Of a stretch of 64,000 bases of DNA, positions 46,690 through 55,845 are shown piece by piece. Under the pieces are notes generated by a model that was given only the letters and a program-made list of their open reading frames with translations, was not told where the DNA came from and did no database searches. The first letter of the stretch is position 1, and each line of letters starts with the position of its first letter. Source of the DNA: Pseudoalteromonas piscicida (GTDB lineage Bacteria > Pseudomonadota > Gammaproteobacteria > Enterobacterales > Alteromonadaceae); the NCBI RefSeq assembly GCF_002208135.1, contig NZ_CP021646.1:3432501-3496500 (forward strand). Direction: 5' to 3'. The translations under genes and the position numbers were made by a program.

Positions 46690-47960
46690 ATCAATAATTG
46701 ATCTCTTAGCAATCGTGAGAGGTTAATTTGATAATCAAGCGGCCTAACGCTTGCGATCACTTTTATGTCTGACTCGCTTAAATCCAAATCTTTTGCCGTA
46801 ACATGGTGGAGATGTTTGGTATTGTAAAACACACGTACAAGAGGTGCGGTGGGTGCATGTTTATTGCCTTCTAGTACCAGCCCTAATCGCTCGTTGGTCA
46901 GTTTAACAATAGTCCCTACGGGGTGAACCCCCATACACTTAATAAAACGCTGCACTAAAATAGGGTCAAATTGCTTTTTACTCGACAGCAAAAAGCGTAA
47001 CGCATTAATCGGTTCATCAGCCTCTTTATGGTGCTGATCTGAGGTTATGGCGTCGTATACATCCACAATTGCCATCATTCTTGCTGCAGTACTGAGTGCA
47101 TCTTCTTTAATCCCTCTGGGATAGCCAGTGCCATCTAAGCGTTCATGATGGTTGATGATCATGTCCAGCATAATAGGCGTAATACCAGACTCTCCTTTAC
47201 TCAACCCCAATGACTGCGCCACATGCTTTTTGACCGCACGATACTCAAGATCGGTAAAATTACCCGGCTTATTGATCAGCCCCTGGGGTAACTTAGCGTG
47301 ACCAATGTCATGCAACATCGCTCCCATGGCTAGCTGTTCAATGATGTGATGTTGCAAACCGAGATGCTTGGCAAATACGGTGATCAGAATTGCGCAATTG
47401 GTCATATGACGCCAATTGTAGGCATCTTTGTCTTTGATCCGAGTTAAAATCGCCATCGCATTTGAATTGCGCAGTACCGAATCGACGATGTCTTTACTTA
47501 CCTCATTGATGAGGCTCATATCGACCTTCAAACCCGATGTTACATCCCCATATAGGCTTTGGATCTGACGGTTATTTTTTTCAAACTTTTGCATCGCAAT
47601 AGCAAATTCTTGCTGCAAAGTTTGTTCTTTACTCACCGTTTTGGCTTTAGGTTTTGGCTTGCTGCGAGCGGTGGAAAGACTACCATCCATGCCATTTTTA
47701 GCGGCTGGTTCTTCAGACACTTGTGGCGTTTCAGTGACCGGTTCTGCTGGCTGTTGGTATTTCTGTGGTACAGGAATATCGCTCTGCGTAAAGTCGATGG
47801 TGAGCTCCAGTACCCCTTTATCAATCAGCTTTTGAATGATGGCTTCATCTCTGACCATTCCCCTAGATTTGATCTTAACGCCCGCGTCAGACTTATGCTT
47901 GTGAACATTATCCACAAACATTCCAGGTCTAAGATCTTCAATGGGAAGGACAATCTGCAT
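46686..47960 (-). CDS. HD-GYP cyclic-di-GMP phosphodiesterase with N-terminal DUF3391
   Basis: A 424-residue protein. The N-terminal 60-70 residues (IEDLRPGMFVDNVHKH) fit DUF3391, followed by a low-complexity linker. The HD-GYP domain begins near residue 190: AMLHDIGHAKLP has the HD pair and HHERLDGTGYPRG the GYP motif, with the metal-binding H residues intact. It should hydrolyse cyclic di-GMP, so it opposes the GGDEF protein at 1468-2715. No receiver domain is present. Confidence 0.88.
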   Translation of the reverse strand: MQIVLPIEDLRPGMFVDNVHKHKSDAGVKIKSRGMVRDEAIIQKLIDKGVLELTIDFTQSDIPVPQKYQQPAEPVTETPQVSEEPAAKNGMDGSLSTARSKPKPKAKTVSKEQTLQQEFAIAMQKFEKNNRQIQSLYGDVTSGLKVDMSLINEVSKDIVDSVLRNSNAMAILTRIKDKDAYNWRHMTNCAILITVFAKHLGLQHHIIEQLAMGAMLHDIGHAKLPQGLINKPGNFTDLEYRAVKKHVAQSLGLSKGESGITPIMLDMIINHHERLDGTGYPRGIKEDALSTAARMMAIVDVYDAITSDQHHKEADEPINALRFLLSSKKQFDPILVQRFIKCMGVHPVGTIVKLTNERLGLVLEGNKHAPTAPLVRVFYNTKHLHHVTAKDLDLSESDIKVIASVRPLDYQINLSRLLRDQLLI

Positions 47961-48185
47961 GAATCGCTTACACTACTTAGTTAGCCAATGAATATTAATA
48001 CCATTGAATGAGGTGAAACACCATCTATTCAGATTAAATTCACACAAAGGTATGGAGAAACCCAACCACTCAGAAAACGTTTGATAGTCCCGTGGGTTTC
48101 GAATACTAAGCATCTAGCTAAACCCTAGTTAAATAACTAACTACTCATTTTGAGGTTGAAGTATTCGTGAAATGTTGCAGGAAGG

Positions 48186-48216
48186 AAAACCCAACACCGT
48201 ATACATGCTGGGTTTT
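48186..48216 (-). terminator. rraB terminator
   Basis: Minus-strand AAAACCCAGCA / TGTTGGGTTTT (11 bp, one G-U) with a 9-base loop, 10 bp after the rraB stop codon. Confidence 0.75.
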
Positions 48217-48225
48217 ATACGGTTG

Positions 48226-48561
48226 CTATTCTTGGAAATAAGTTCCCCAGCCGTCGTATTCAACGCCAGCGTCTAATGCAACCTTTTCTAACTTGTCTAC
48301 GTCTTCCATGATGACGTCGGTATCCAGCTCGGCTTCTACGACAACATCGAAGCCCCAAATTTTACCACCGTCTTCGAGCTCAAGTTCAGCTGGCTCTTCA
48401 ACATCATAGCCCAATTTAAATGCCGCTAATGCTGCAGCTTCCAGCTTGTCAAAATCCTCACTTACAAAGTGATGCTCTACTTCGTAAAGGGTTTCAGGGT
48501 TTGAACCGTCTTCTAGCAATGAAGAAACGATGTCTTCACTTATCTCACGCCAGTTTTCCAT
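48226..48561 (-). CDS. rraB: RraB, regulator of RNase E activity B
   Basis: A 111-residue acidic protein. The pattern MENWREISEDIVSSLLEDGS...YEVEHHFVSEDF and the C-terminal YDGWGTYF are typical of RraB, which binds RNase E and inhibits its activity on a subset of mRNAs. The start shares one base with the stop of plsC, so translation is coupled. Confidence 0.92.
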   Translation of the reverse strand: MENWREISEDIVSSLLEDGSNPETLYEVEHHFVSEDFDKLEAAALAAFKLGYDVEEPAELELEDGGKIWGFDVVVEAELDTDVIMEDVDKLEKVALDAGVEYDGWGTYFQE

Positions 48562-49283
48562 TATGTTAATCTCGCTTTTGCATCTAGTTCCGCTATTCTT
48601 TGAGCCATTTTAGCATGGATCTGAGCTGCGTGATCCCTCGCAGGCACTTCTGGGTCTAAATATTCTGGCTCTAGTATGTCGATATAGACCTTGCCATTAT
48701 TCCAACGATTGAGCTTTATCTGCTCATGTGTTGAGCTCATGCATACGGGAATAATAGGTACTTTGGCGCTCATCGCAGTATGGAATGCCCCTGTTTTAAA
48801 TGGTAACAGCCCGCGACCATAGCTTCTGGTCCCTTCAGGGAACATCCAAACCGATAGTTTTGATTCAGTAATTTTTTTAGCTGATTTGGTCAGTGTACCT
48901 AAAGCTTTAGAACGATTAGCTCTATCAATCAAAATATTGCCAGATAGCCAATACATTTGCCCAAAGAACGGGATCCACTTTAAGCTTTTTTTACCCATGC
49001 TGACGGTGTTTTTTGGCACCACGGCCGGCAGCGTAAAGAGATCATAATTATTTTGGTGATTTGCAACGTACATCGCAGGGACAACATGCTTAGCATCTTC
49101 ATGCTCCGTGATCACCAACTCAACGCCTATCAACTTCGACATATAGCCATACCATTTGGCTATCGTATGCACATTGTTGGCATGAAAGGGGCGCGCAATA
49201 CACAATAACAATCCGCAAATACCACTAACAATAATAAACACTGCTAATAAGAGAATTCGTATAATGGCAATCAATTTAACCAC
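48561..49283 (-). CDS. plsC: 1-acyl-sn-glycerol-3-phosphate acyltransferase PlsC
   Basis: A 240-residue membrane-anchored acyltransferase with one or two N-terminal helices. The catalytic NHX4D motif reads ANHQNNYDLF and FPEGTRSYGRG is the substrate-binding block. It converts lysophosphatidic acid to phosphatidic acid. Position before rraB is a common gammaproteobacterial arrangement that I infer, not E. coli's. Confidence 0.93.
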   Translation of the reverse strand: MVKLIAIIRILLLAVFIIVSGICGLLLCIARPFHANNVHTIAKWYGYMSKLIGVELVITEHEDAKHVVPAMYVANHQNNYDLFTLPAVVPKNTVSMGKKSLKWIPFFGQMYWLSGNILIDRANRSKALGTLTKSAKKITESKLSVWMFPEGTRSYGRGLLPFKTGAFHTAMSAKVPIIPVCMSSTHEQIKLNRWNNGKVYIDILEPEYLDPEVPARDHAAQIHAKMAQRIAELDAKARLT

Positions 49284-49417
49284 TCCAGAATTAAAGTCTC
49301 GCGCATTATAGTAAATTAAGCGAACACTTGTAAGCTCAAAATGATGATAGTGTTAGAGAATGCCAAAGGAGTAGGTGGATATGATAGTTAAGATACTGAT
49401 CTGTCTATAGAAAATAA

Positions 49418-49441
49418 AAATGCCGCTGAGTAGCGGCATTT
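49418..49441 (-). terminator. rpoH terminator
   Basis: AAATGCCGCT / AGCGGCATTT, 10-bp stem with 4-base loop, followed on the minus strand by TTTATTTTC. Confidence 0.85.
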
Positions 49442-49469
49442 GACACACGATTTATCATTTTTGCAAAAT

Positions 49470-50327
49470 TTAGCTCATTGCGTTTTGCAGCTTTTTCATC
49501 GCTGACTTCTCTAGCTGGCGTACACGCTCTGCCGACACGCTATATTTCTCAGCAAGATCTTGTAGTGTTGCCTTTTCGTCAGCAAGCCAACGTGCGCTTA
49601 CGATATCTTGAGAGCGCTCATCAAGCGTTTTCAATGCTGCAAATAGGCGATTATGTGACTGCTCTTGCCACTGCTCTTGCTCAACTTCTTCGGCAAGGTC
49701 GCTACTTGTGTCTGTTAAATACTGTACTGGAGAGAAGTTACCCGCTTGGCTTTCGTCATCATCAGCAGATAGGTCAAAGCCCATATCTTGGCCTGCCATA
49801 CGAGACTCCATCTCGCGAACTTCTTTCTCACTTACACCAAGCTCGTTTGCAACCGTTGTCACTTCGTCTTGGTTAAACCAACCTAAACGCTTTTTATTTT
49901 TGCGCAGATTGAAGAATAATTTACGCTGCGCTTTTGTCGTCGCAACTTTAACAATACGCCAGTTCTTTAATACATATTCATGGATTTCTGCTTTAATCCA
50001 ATGTACCGCAAAAGATACGAGACGCACACCCACGCTTGGGTCAAAACGCTTTACTGCTTTCATCAATCCAATATTACCTTCTTGGATTAAGTCAGCCTGA
50101 GGTAGGCCATAGCCCGAATAACTTTTTGCGATGTGAGCAACAAATCTCAAATGAGACATAATGAGTTGCTTAGCCGCGTTAAGATCCCCTTCTTCCTGAA
50201 GACGTGTCGCAAGTTTTTTCTCTTCCTCAGCGCCAAGCATAGGTATTGTGCTTACAGATTGAAGGTAACCTTCAACACTTGCGCTCTGCTGCCCAGTTAG
50301 TGCTAATGCGTATAAATCTTTAGTCAT
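49470..50327 (-). CDS. rpoH: Heat-shock sigma factor RpoH (sigma-32)
   Basis: A 285-residue group 3 sigma factor. Conserved regions are visible: [44 protein letters not shown] region 2 (core and -10 binding; given here by the landmark [17 protein letters not shown]), the WFNQDEV region 3 block, and ...[43 protein letters not shown] region 4 (landmark [16 protein letters not shown]). It directs heat-shock gene transcription. GAGG precedes the ATG. It lies downstream of ftsX, as in E. coli, but a perfect CIRCE element sits 35-61 bp upstream of the start codon. Confidence 0.97.
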   Translation of the reverse strand: MTKDLYALALTGQQSASVEGYLQSVSTIPMLGAEEEKKLATRLQEEGDLNAAKQLIMSHLRFVAHIAKSYSGYGLPQADLIQEGNIGLMKAVKRFDPSVGVRLVSFAVHWIKAEIHEYVLKNWRIVKVATTKAQRKLFFNLRKNKKRLGWFNQDEVTTVANELGVSEKEVREMESRMAGQDMGFDLSADDDESQAGNFSPVQYLTDTSSDLAEEVEQEQWQEQSHNRLFAALKTLDERSQDIVSARWLADEKATLQDLAEKYSVSAERVRQLEKSAMKKLQNAMS

Positions 50328-50361
50328 GTTTCACCTCAGTGATAAACCGTTTCGTGTATAT

Positions 50362-50388
50362 TTAGCACTCTAACATCTAGAGTGCTAA
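50362..50388. promoter_or_regulatory. CIRCE element (HrcA operator) upstream of rpoH
   Basis: TTAGCACTC-N9-GAGTGCTAA, an exact match to the canonical CIRCE inverted repeat. HrcA represses chaperone operons through CIRCE in many bacteria but is absent from E. coli. Here it would lie in the rpoH promoter or 5' leader. Confidence 0.9.
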
Positions 50389-50577
50389 ATGCAATCTACT
50401 TTATCTGATTTTTAAAATCAACCTTTTTAGAAGAACTTCAAAAATAAAAGATAACCAATTGAATATTAATGAAAATATCGAATTAACTAGGCTTCTTTTT
50501 ACGATATTATTTTTTTATGACAGTGCTAAATTTAATTAGTTCTGATTGTTTAAGTGCTAAAATCTGATAGTAATTGG

Positions 50578-50608
50578 CAATCGACTGCTACACTTTAGCA
50601 GTCGATTG
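50578..50608 (-). terminator. Inverted repeat after ftsX
   Basis: CAATCGACTGCTA / TAGCAGTCGATTG, a perfect 13-bp stem with a 5-base loop 18 bp beyond the ftsX stop codon. No T tract follows, so efficiency as a terminator is doubtful. Confidence 0.55.
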
Positions 50609-50625
50609 GTGTTTGTAGCGTTCAA

Positions 50626-51612
50626 TCATACCTTTTCAGGTTCAATCTCTTTGATATAACGGTGTACAGAAAGAAAGGAGCCTACAAACCCTAAAGTAAT
50701 CGCAGTGCCAAGTAGCACTAAAAGTTCATTCCCTGCCATTCCCTGAAGCACAAAGTTGCTTTGATATACCCCAACAACCGTAGATACGGCTGACTCCAGC
50801 CACCACAACATAAGAGCAACGCAGATAAAGGCAACCAAACCACCGACTATGCCATACCATACACCAGTCCAAAGAAACGGAGCCTGAATAAAGGTATTGG
50901 TCGCTCCCACCAGTTTTAGCACTTGGATTTCTTCTTTTTTATCCATGATGGATAAGCGTATGGTATTGCCAATAATCAAGATAACGGCGCTAAGTAATAG
51001 GAATCCCACGGTGATCACACTTTCTTTTAGTAACCCCAGTAGTGCATTTAGGCGCTCTAGCCATTCAATATCCAGCTTACCAAACTCAACCTCGCGCTCT
51101 TTTTCTAGCTTAGCAAGTAACTCTGTTGCTGCTTGGGGTTTTCTAAAACGGCTAACAGGCGTTACCAGTACAACATTAGGCAATGGGTTTTCTTCTAAAT
51201 AGTTAAGCGCCTGACCAAAGCCAGACGTTGATTTAAATTCATCCAAAGCTTGGTTTTTACTTATCAGTACTACTTTTTCTATTTCTGGATAAAGTGCAAG
51301 CCGCTTCACCAAGGTTTGTGTCTGTGCCTCTGTCATTTCATCTTTAACGAACAATGATATTTCAGATGCCTCTTTAAACCCACTACTTACCTGCTGTACA
51401 TTTTTCACTACCACATAAAGCGTCGCGGGCAATGTCAGGCTGAGTCCCAAAACTAGAATAGTCATTAAAGAGGCCATTGGCGTACGCCACATTTCCCCAA
51501 GGCTCTGTACACCTTGACGAATAATCATCAAACAAAAAAAGTAAAAATGATGAAATACCGACTTTTTACTCTGTTCAGCCTGATTTCCTCGTCCTTTAAA
51601 CAGCAAACTCAT
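50626..51612 (-). CDS. ftsX: FtsX, cell-division ABC-like membrane subunit
   Basis: A 328-residue inner-membrane protein with a cytoplasmic basic N-terminus, helix 1 near residues 45-68, a periplasmic domain (EIEKVVLISKNQALDEFKS region) and three C-terminal helices. FtsX with FtsE activates septal peptidoglycan hydrolases through EnvC. It overlaps ftsE by four bases (ATGA). Confidence 0.94.
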   Translation of the reverse strand: MSLLFKGRGNQAEQSKKSVFHHFYFFCLMIIRQGVQSLGEMWRTPMASLMTILVLGLSLTLPATLYVVVKNVQQVSSGFKEASEISLFVKDEMTEAQTQTLVKRLALYPEIEKVVLISKNQALDEFKSTSGFGQALNYLEENPLPNVVLVTPVSRFRKPQAATELLAKLEKEREVEFGKLDIEWLERLNALLGLLKESVITVGFLLLSAVILIIGNTIRLSIMDKKEEIQVLKLVGATNTFIQAPFLWTGVWYGIVGGLVAFICVALMLWWLESAVSTVVGVYQSNFVLQGMAGNELLVLLGTAITLGFVGSFLSVHRYIKEIEPEKV

Positions 51613-52286
51613 AACGTGTCCTCCGCCAGTGGATCTTGTAGCATACGGCCTTGATTAAGCGTGAAGCTACGGTACTTCATACGTGCTATTAACCCTAAAT
51701 CATGGGTAGCGATAAGAACGGATGTACCACGGCGGTTAAATTCTTCAAATAGGTTCAGAATTTCCATCGATAGTTCGGGGTCTAAGTTTCCAGTAGGTTC
51801 GTCTGCAAGCAGCAAAGGCGGAGAGTTAACAATCGCTCTTGCTATGCCAACACGTTGCTGTTCACCTCCAGATAACACACTCGGATGGCACTTTGCTTTA
51901 TCAAGCAAACCCACCTTGTCCAAAGCGGCATGTACTCTTTTGGTGATCTGTTTATGATGGGTTCCTTCAATGACTAAAGGTAGTGCGACGTTATCAAATA
52001 CGCTGTAGCGTTCTAGTAGGCGATGGTTTTGAAAAATAATCCCAATATCTCGGCGAACAAAAGGAACTTGCCGGTTAGATACCGTATTGAGATCGACACC
52101 ATTAATGTAGACACGGCCTGCTGATGGCCTTTCCATCACGCTAACCAACTTTAATAATGTACTTTTACCTGCGCCACTATGGCCGGTTAAAAATGCAAGT
52201 TCTCCATTTGCAAGTTCAAAGCTAACTTTTTCCAGCGCTTTGTGCCCACCAGGATAAGTTTTGCTCACTTGCTCAAATTTAATCAT
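51609..52286 (-). CDS. ftsE: FtsE, cell-division ATPase
   Basis: A 225-residue ABC ATPase with Walker A GHSGAGKST, signature LSGGEQQR and Walker B LLADEPTGNLD. It forms a complex with FtsX and couples ATP hydrolysis to septal cell-wall cleavage. Confidence 0.97.
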   Translation of the reverse strand: MIKFEQVSKTYPGGHKALEKVSFELANGELAFLTGHSGAGKSTLLKLVSVMERPSAGRVYINGVDLNTVSNRQVPFVRRDIGIIFQNHRLLERYSVFDNVALPLVIEGTHHKQITKRVHAALDKVGLLDKAKCHPSVLSGGEQQRVGIARAIVNSPPLLLADEPTGNLDPELSMEILNLFEEFNRRGTSVLIATHDLGLIARMKYRSFTLNQGRMLQDPLAEDTL

Positions 52287-52355
52287 GTTGGCCTCTTATA
52301 CTTATTTTAACCATGACACTCAGTCCGTGGCATTGTAGCAATTCGGCAATCGAAT

Positions 52356-52379
52356 AAAGCGGGCAAATTTGCCCGCTTT
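52356..52379 (-). terminator. Palindrome between ftsY and ftsE
   Basis: AAAGCGGGCAAA immediately followed by its reverse complement TTTGCCCGCTTT, 21 bp after the ftsY stop codon. It may terminate or attenuate ftsY mRNA before ftsEX, unlike the E. coli ftsYEX operon. Confidence 0.65.
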
Positions 52380-52399
52380 GTTGCAACTGATGTTTCTAT

Positions 52400-54565
52400 T
52401 TATTCTTGACTGAACAATGCCTCGATAAAATCATCACTCTTAAAGGTGCGTAAGTCATCAATGCCTTCACCTACACCAATATATCGAATTGGCACCTTAA
52501 ACTGATCCGCCACAGCAAAGATAACCCCACCTTTGGCTGTACCATCAAGCTTAGTTAACGTGATACCAGTTAAGCCAACCGCTTGATTAAACAGTTTTAC
52601 CTGACTAATCGCATTCTGACCAGTTCCGGCATCAATCGTCAACATCACTTCATGTGGCGCATCTGGGTCTAACTTTTTCATTACTCGAGCTATCTTTTCA
52701 AGCTCTTGCATTAGGTTATCTTTATTTTGTAATCGACCCGCTGTATCCGCTATTAATACATCGATATTTCTCGCTTTAGCGGCTTGAAAGGCATCAAATA
52801 CCACCGACGCAGAATCAGCACCAGTATGCTGGGCAACAACAGGGATGCTATTTCTTTCACCCCATACCTGCAACTGCTCTACTGCAGCCGCGCGGAAAGT
52901 ATCGCCAGCCGCCAACATGACAGATTTACCTTCGCTTTGAAACTGTTTGGCAAGCTTACCGATTGTCGTCGTTTTACCAACGCCATTTACGCCGACCATT
53001 AAGATAACGAAAGGTTTCTTATCGGCAGGGATCTCAAGCGGTTGCTCTGCCGTTTTTAAGATCTCTGACATTTCTTTTTTCATTAGATCGTATAAAGCTT
53101 CACCGTCTTTTAACTGCTTTCTATCAGCAGCATCAGTCAGGTTATCTATCAGCTTCATCGTGGTTTCAACACCAATATCTGCCGTTAGCAATTGCGTTTC
53201 TAGATCTTCGAACAACTCATCATCGATTTTCTTGCCTTTGAATATCGAAGCAAAGCCTGAGCCGATATTGACCTTGGTTTTCAACAAGCCTTTTTTAAGA
53301 CGGGAAAAGAACCCTTCCTTTTTTGGCTTTTCTTGTTCTTTAGCCAATTGTGCTTGACGTTCCGCCTCTTCACGCTCAGCTTGTTCTTTCGCAAGTTGTG
53401 CCTGACGCTCTGCTTCTTCACGCTCGGCTTGTTCTTGAGCGAGTTTTGCTTGACGTTCCGCCTCTTCACGCTCAGCTTGTTCTTTTGCTAATTGCGCTTG
53501 ACGTTCTGCCTCTTCACGCTCGGCCTGTTCTTTCGCAAGTTGTGCCTGACGTTCTGCCTCTTCACGCTCAGCTTGTTCTTTCGCCAACTGTGCTTGACGT
53601 TCCGCCTCTTCACGCTCGGCTTGTTCTTGAGCGAGTTTTGCTTGACGTTCCGCCTCTTCACGCTCAGCTTGTTCTTTCGCAAGTTGTGCCTGACGCTCTG
53701 CCTCTTCACGCTCGGCCTGTTCTTTCGCAAGTTGTGCCTGACGTTCTGCCTCTTCACGCTCAGCTTGTTCTTTCGCAAGTTGTGCCTGACGCTCTGCTTC
53801 TTTACGCTCGGCTTGTTCTTGAGCGAGTTTTGCTTGACGTTCTGCTTCTTCACGCTCGGCTTGTTCTTGAGCGAGTTTTGCTTGACGTTCTGCCTCTTCA
53901 CGCTCGGCCTGTTCTTTCGCAAGTTGTGCCTGACGTTCTGCCTCTTCACGCTCAGCTTGTTCTTTCGCAAGTTGTGCCTGACGCTCTGCTTCTTTACGCT
54001 CGGCTTGTTCTTTCGCAAGTTGTGCCTGACGCTCTGCTTCTTTACGCTCGGCTTGTTCTTGAGCGAGTTTTGCTTGACGTTCTGCCTCTTCACGCTCGGC
54101 CTGTTCTTTCGCAAGTTGTGCCTGACGTTCGGCCTCTTCACGCTCGGCTTGTTCTTTAGATAATTGTGCCTGACGTTCCGCCTCTTCACGCTCAGCTTGT
54201 TCTTGAGCGAGTTTTGCTTGACGCTCTGCTTCTTCACGCTCAGCTTGTTCTTTCGCAAGTTGTGCCTGACGCTCTGCTTCTTCACGCTCGGCCTGTTCTC
54301 GCTCTGCTTCTTCACGCTCAGCTTGTTCTTTCGCAAGTTGTGCCTGACGCTCTGCTTCTTCACGCTCGGCCTGTTCTTTAGCTAATTGTGCCTGACGTTC
54401 TGCTTCTTCACGCTCGGCCTGTTCTTTAGCTAATTGCGCCTGACGCTCTGATTCCTCACGCGCAGCCTGCTCCTTTGCTAACTGTTCTTGACGCTCCGCT
54501 TCTTGTTGCTCTTTGTCGGATTTACCAAAGCCCAACCAAGATAAAAATTTGTTTTTCTTTCCCAT
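52400..54565 (-). CDS. ftsY: FtsY, signal recognition particle receptor GTPase with large repeat domain
   Basis: A 721-residue FtsY, against 497 in E. coli. The C-terminal NG domain (about residues 430-721) is complete: RLKKGLLKTKVNIGSGFASIF starts the N domain (landmark KVNIGSGFASIF), G1 is GVNGVGKTTTIGKLA, followed by DTFRAAAVEQL, DTAGRLQNK and TKLDGTAKGG. It receives SRP-ribosome complexes at the membrane. Residues about 22-428 are some 25 tandem copies of the 16-residue unit EQAEREEAERQAQLAK, a highly charged probable long coiled helix replacing the acidic A domain. The ATG at 54565 is chosen; a GTG at 54571 adds two residues. Divergent from rsmD, as in E. coli. Confidence 0.95.
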   Translation of the reverse strand: MGKKNKFLSWLGFGKSDKEQQEAERQEQLAKEQAAREESERQAQLAKEQAEREEAERQAQLAKEQAEREEAERQAQLAKEQAEREEAEREQAEREEAERQAQLAKEQAEREEAERQAKLAQEQAEREEAERQAQLSKEQAEREEAERQAQLAKEQAEREEAERQAKLAQEQAERKEAERQAQLAKEQAERKEAERQAQLAKEQAEREEAERQAQLAKEQAEREEAERQAKLAQEQAEREEAERQAKLAQEQAERKEAERQAQLAKEQAEREEAERQAQLAKEQAEREEAERQAQLAKEQAEREEAERQAKLAQEQAEREEAERQAQLAKEQAEREEAERQAQLAKEQAEREEAERQAQLAKEQAEREEAERQAKLAQEQAEREEAERQAQLAKEQAEREEAERQAQLAKEQEKPKKEGFFSRLKKGLLKTKVNIGSGFASIFKGKKIDDELFEDLETQLLTADIGVETTMKLIDNLTDAADRKQLKDGEALYDLMKKEMSEILKTAEQPLEIPADKKPFVILMVGVNGVGKTTTIGKLAKQFQSEGKSVMLAAGDTFRAAAVEQLQVWGERNSIPVVAQHTGADSASVVFDAFQAAKARNIDVLIADTAGRLQNKDNLMQELEKIARVMKKLDPDAPHEVMLTIDAGTGQNAISQVKLFNQAVGLTGITLTKLDGTAKGGVIFAVADQFKVPIRYIGVGEGIDDLRTFKSDDFIEALFSQE
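53334..54505. repeat. 48-bp tandem repeat array within ftsY
   Basis: About 25 in-frame units of 48 bp encoding AEREEAERQAQLAKEQ and variants (QAKLAQ, KEAER, QLSK), with one shortened unit near the 54290-54310 region. Adjacent units are nearly identical at DNA level, pointing to recent expansion or homogenisation by slippage or unequal recombination. Confidence 0.95.
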
Positions 54566-54827
54566 ATTCACTTATGACCGTGTTAGATAAATTGCATAAA
54601 CCCAAAGCAAAATGTTGATGATCTTGATACCATACTCGAAAACGCCAATCCGCATCAGCTTATTGCTTTTGCTTGGATTGATATCACACTTAATTTTGGG
54701 CTCGAAAGGCAAGCCGAGGATGGCAACCTTAGTGCTTAGACAAAATTGCGTGCAAGTGTACCATGTTCCGTAAGGATGAAAAATCCTGACACCAAGAACC
54801 TTTAATAAAGAAGCAAATTACGTCGCT

Positions 54828-55412
54828 ATGAGAAAATCTAAGCCTAAGTCAAATACCCAACAGTCTGGTTTCATCCGCCTGATCAGTGGTAAGCATAAAG
54901 GTCGCAAGTTACCAGTTCATGATGTTGTGGGATTAAGACCAACAACAGATAGGATGAAAGAAACCGTCTTTAATTGGCTCATGCAGGACGTAAGAGACGC
55001 AAAAGTACTCGATTGCTTTGCCGGTGCTGGCAGTCTAGGATTTGAGGCTATTTCACGCTTTGCAGCAAGCGGAACCTTTATCGAACTTGATAAAACCGCG
55101 GCGACGCAGCTTAGCAATAATGCAACCTTACTCAAACTGAATAACGTTGAAATCATTAATACCGACGCGTTATCCATGCTGGCAAATAACCCTAAGCAAC
55201 AGCAATATGACTTGGTTTTTATTGACCCACCCTTTCGCAAAGGGCTTGTGACTCCTTGTTGTGACTTACTTGAGTCACAATCTTGGCTCAGCGAAGACGC
55301 ACTCATCTATGTTGAGTTTGAACAAGAGGCACAGCCTGACACACCAGATAACTGGCGAGTGATTAAAGAAAAACATGCAGGACAAGTGATCTGCCGCCTT
55401 TATCAGCGCTAA
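54828..55412 (+). CDS. rsmD: RsmD, 16S rRNA (guanine966-N2)-methyltransferase
   Basis: A 194-residue SAM-dependent methyltransferase. GKHKGRKLPVHDVVGLRPTTDRMKETVFNWL and the SAM motif LDCFAGAGSLGFEAISR are followed by catalytic motif IV FIDPPFRKG. It modifies G966 of 16S rRNA in the small subunit. It is divergent from ftsY. Confidence 0.95.
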   Translation: MRKSKPKSNTQQSGFIRLISGKHKGRKLPVHDVVGLRPTTDRMKETVFNWLMQDVRDAKVLDCFAGAGSLGFEAISRFAASGTFIELDKTAATQLSNNATLLKLNNVEIINTDALSMLANNPKQQQYDLVFIDPPFRKGLVTPCCDLLESQSWLSEDALIYVEFEQEAQPDTPDNWRVIKEKHAGQVICRLYQR

Positions 55413-55609
55413 AACTCCTTAATAATTCTTTCATAAAGAATGAAAAAACAGCCGCTAGCGTATGACATGACAGGGCTGGTGTTTTTAGCTATAATTTAGG
55501 CTTTACATGCGGTCTTGCTTCAGATTACAATACCGCACCATTTTTGAACCAATTGGCTAGTTTTTAGCCAGATAGAGCTAAGCTCATTAATTAGGTAGGT
55601 GAATTTTTA

Positions 55610-55825
55610 ATGCCAGTAATTAAAGTAAGAGAAAACGAGCCGTTTGACGTTGCACTACGTCGTTTCAAACGTTCATGTGAAAAAGCAGGTATCCTTTCTG
55701 AAGTTCGTCGTCGCGAGCACTACGAGAAGCCAACTGCTGAGCGTAAGCGCAAAAAAGCTGCAGCGGTTAAGCGTCACATGAAGAAGCTTTCTCGCGAAAA
55801 CGCACGTCGCGTTAAATTATACTAA
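55610..55825 (+). CDS. rpsU: 30S ribosomal protein S21
   Basis: A 71-residue basic ribosomal protein, [23 protein letters not shown] at the start (shown by [18 protein letters not shown]), nearly identical to E. coli S21. First gene of the rpsU-dnaG-rpoD macromolecular-synthesis region; a yqeY-like gene follows 20 bp downstream. Confidence 0.98.
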   Translation: MPVIKVRENEPFDVALRRFKRSCEKAGILSEVRRREHYEKPTAERKRKKAAAVKRHMKKLSRENARRVKLY

Positions 55826-55845
55826 TCAGTATTGGTCTTGTATCA

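Larger units (their letters stand above)
50328..50625. other. Upstream regulatory region of rpoH
   Basis: 298 bp between rpoH and ftsX. It has the CIRCE element (50362-50388), two further AGTGCTAAA half-sites at 50522-50530 and 50553-50561, and a 13-bp inverted repeat after ftsX (50578-50608). The rest is strongly A/T-rich and should hold one or more rpoH promoters. Confidence 0.7.

Noticed and set aside
53350..54363. Long plus-strand and second-frame minus-strand open frames (up to 291 codons) over ftsY
   Set aside because: They exist only because the 48-bp repeat has no stop codons in several frames; their translations are low-complexity and have no ribosome sites. FtsY is the conserved frame.
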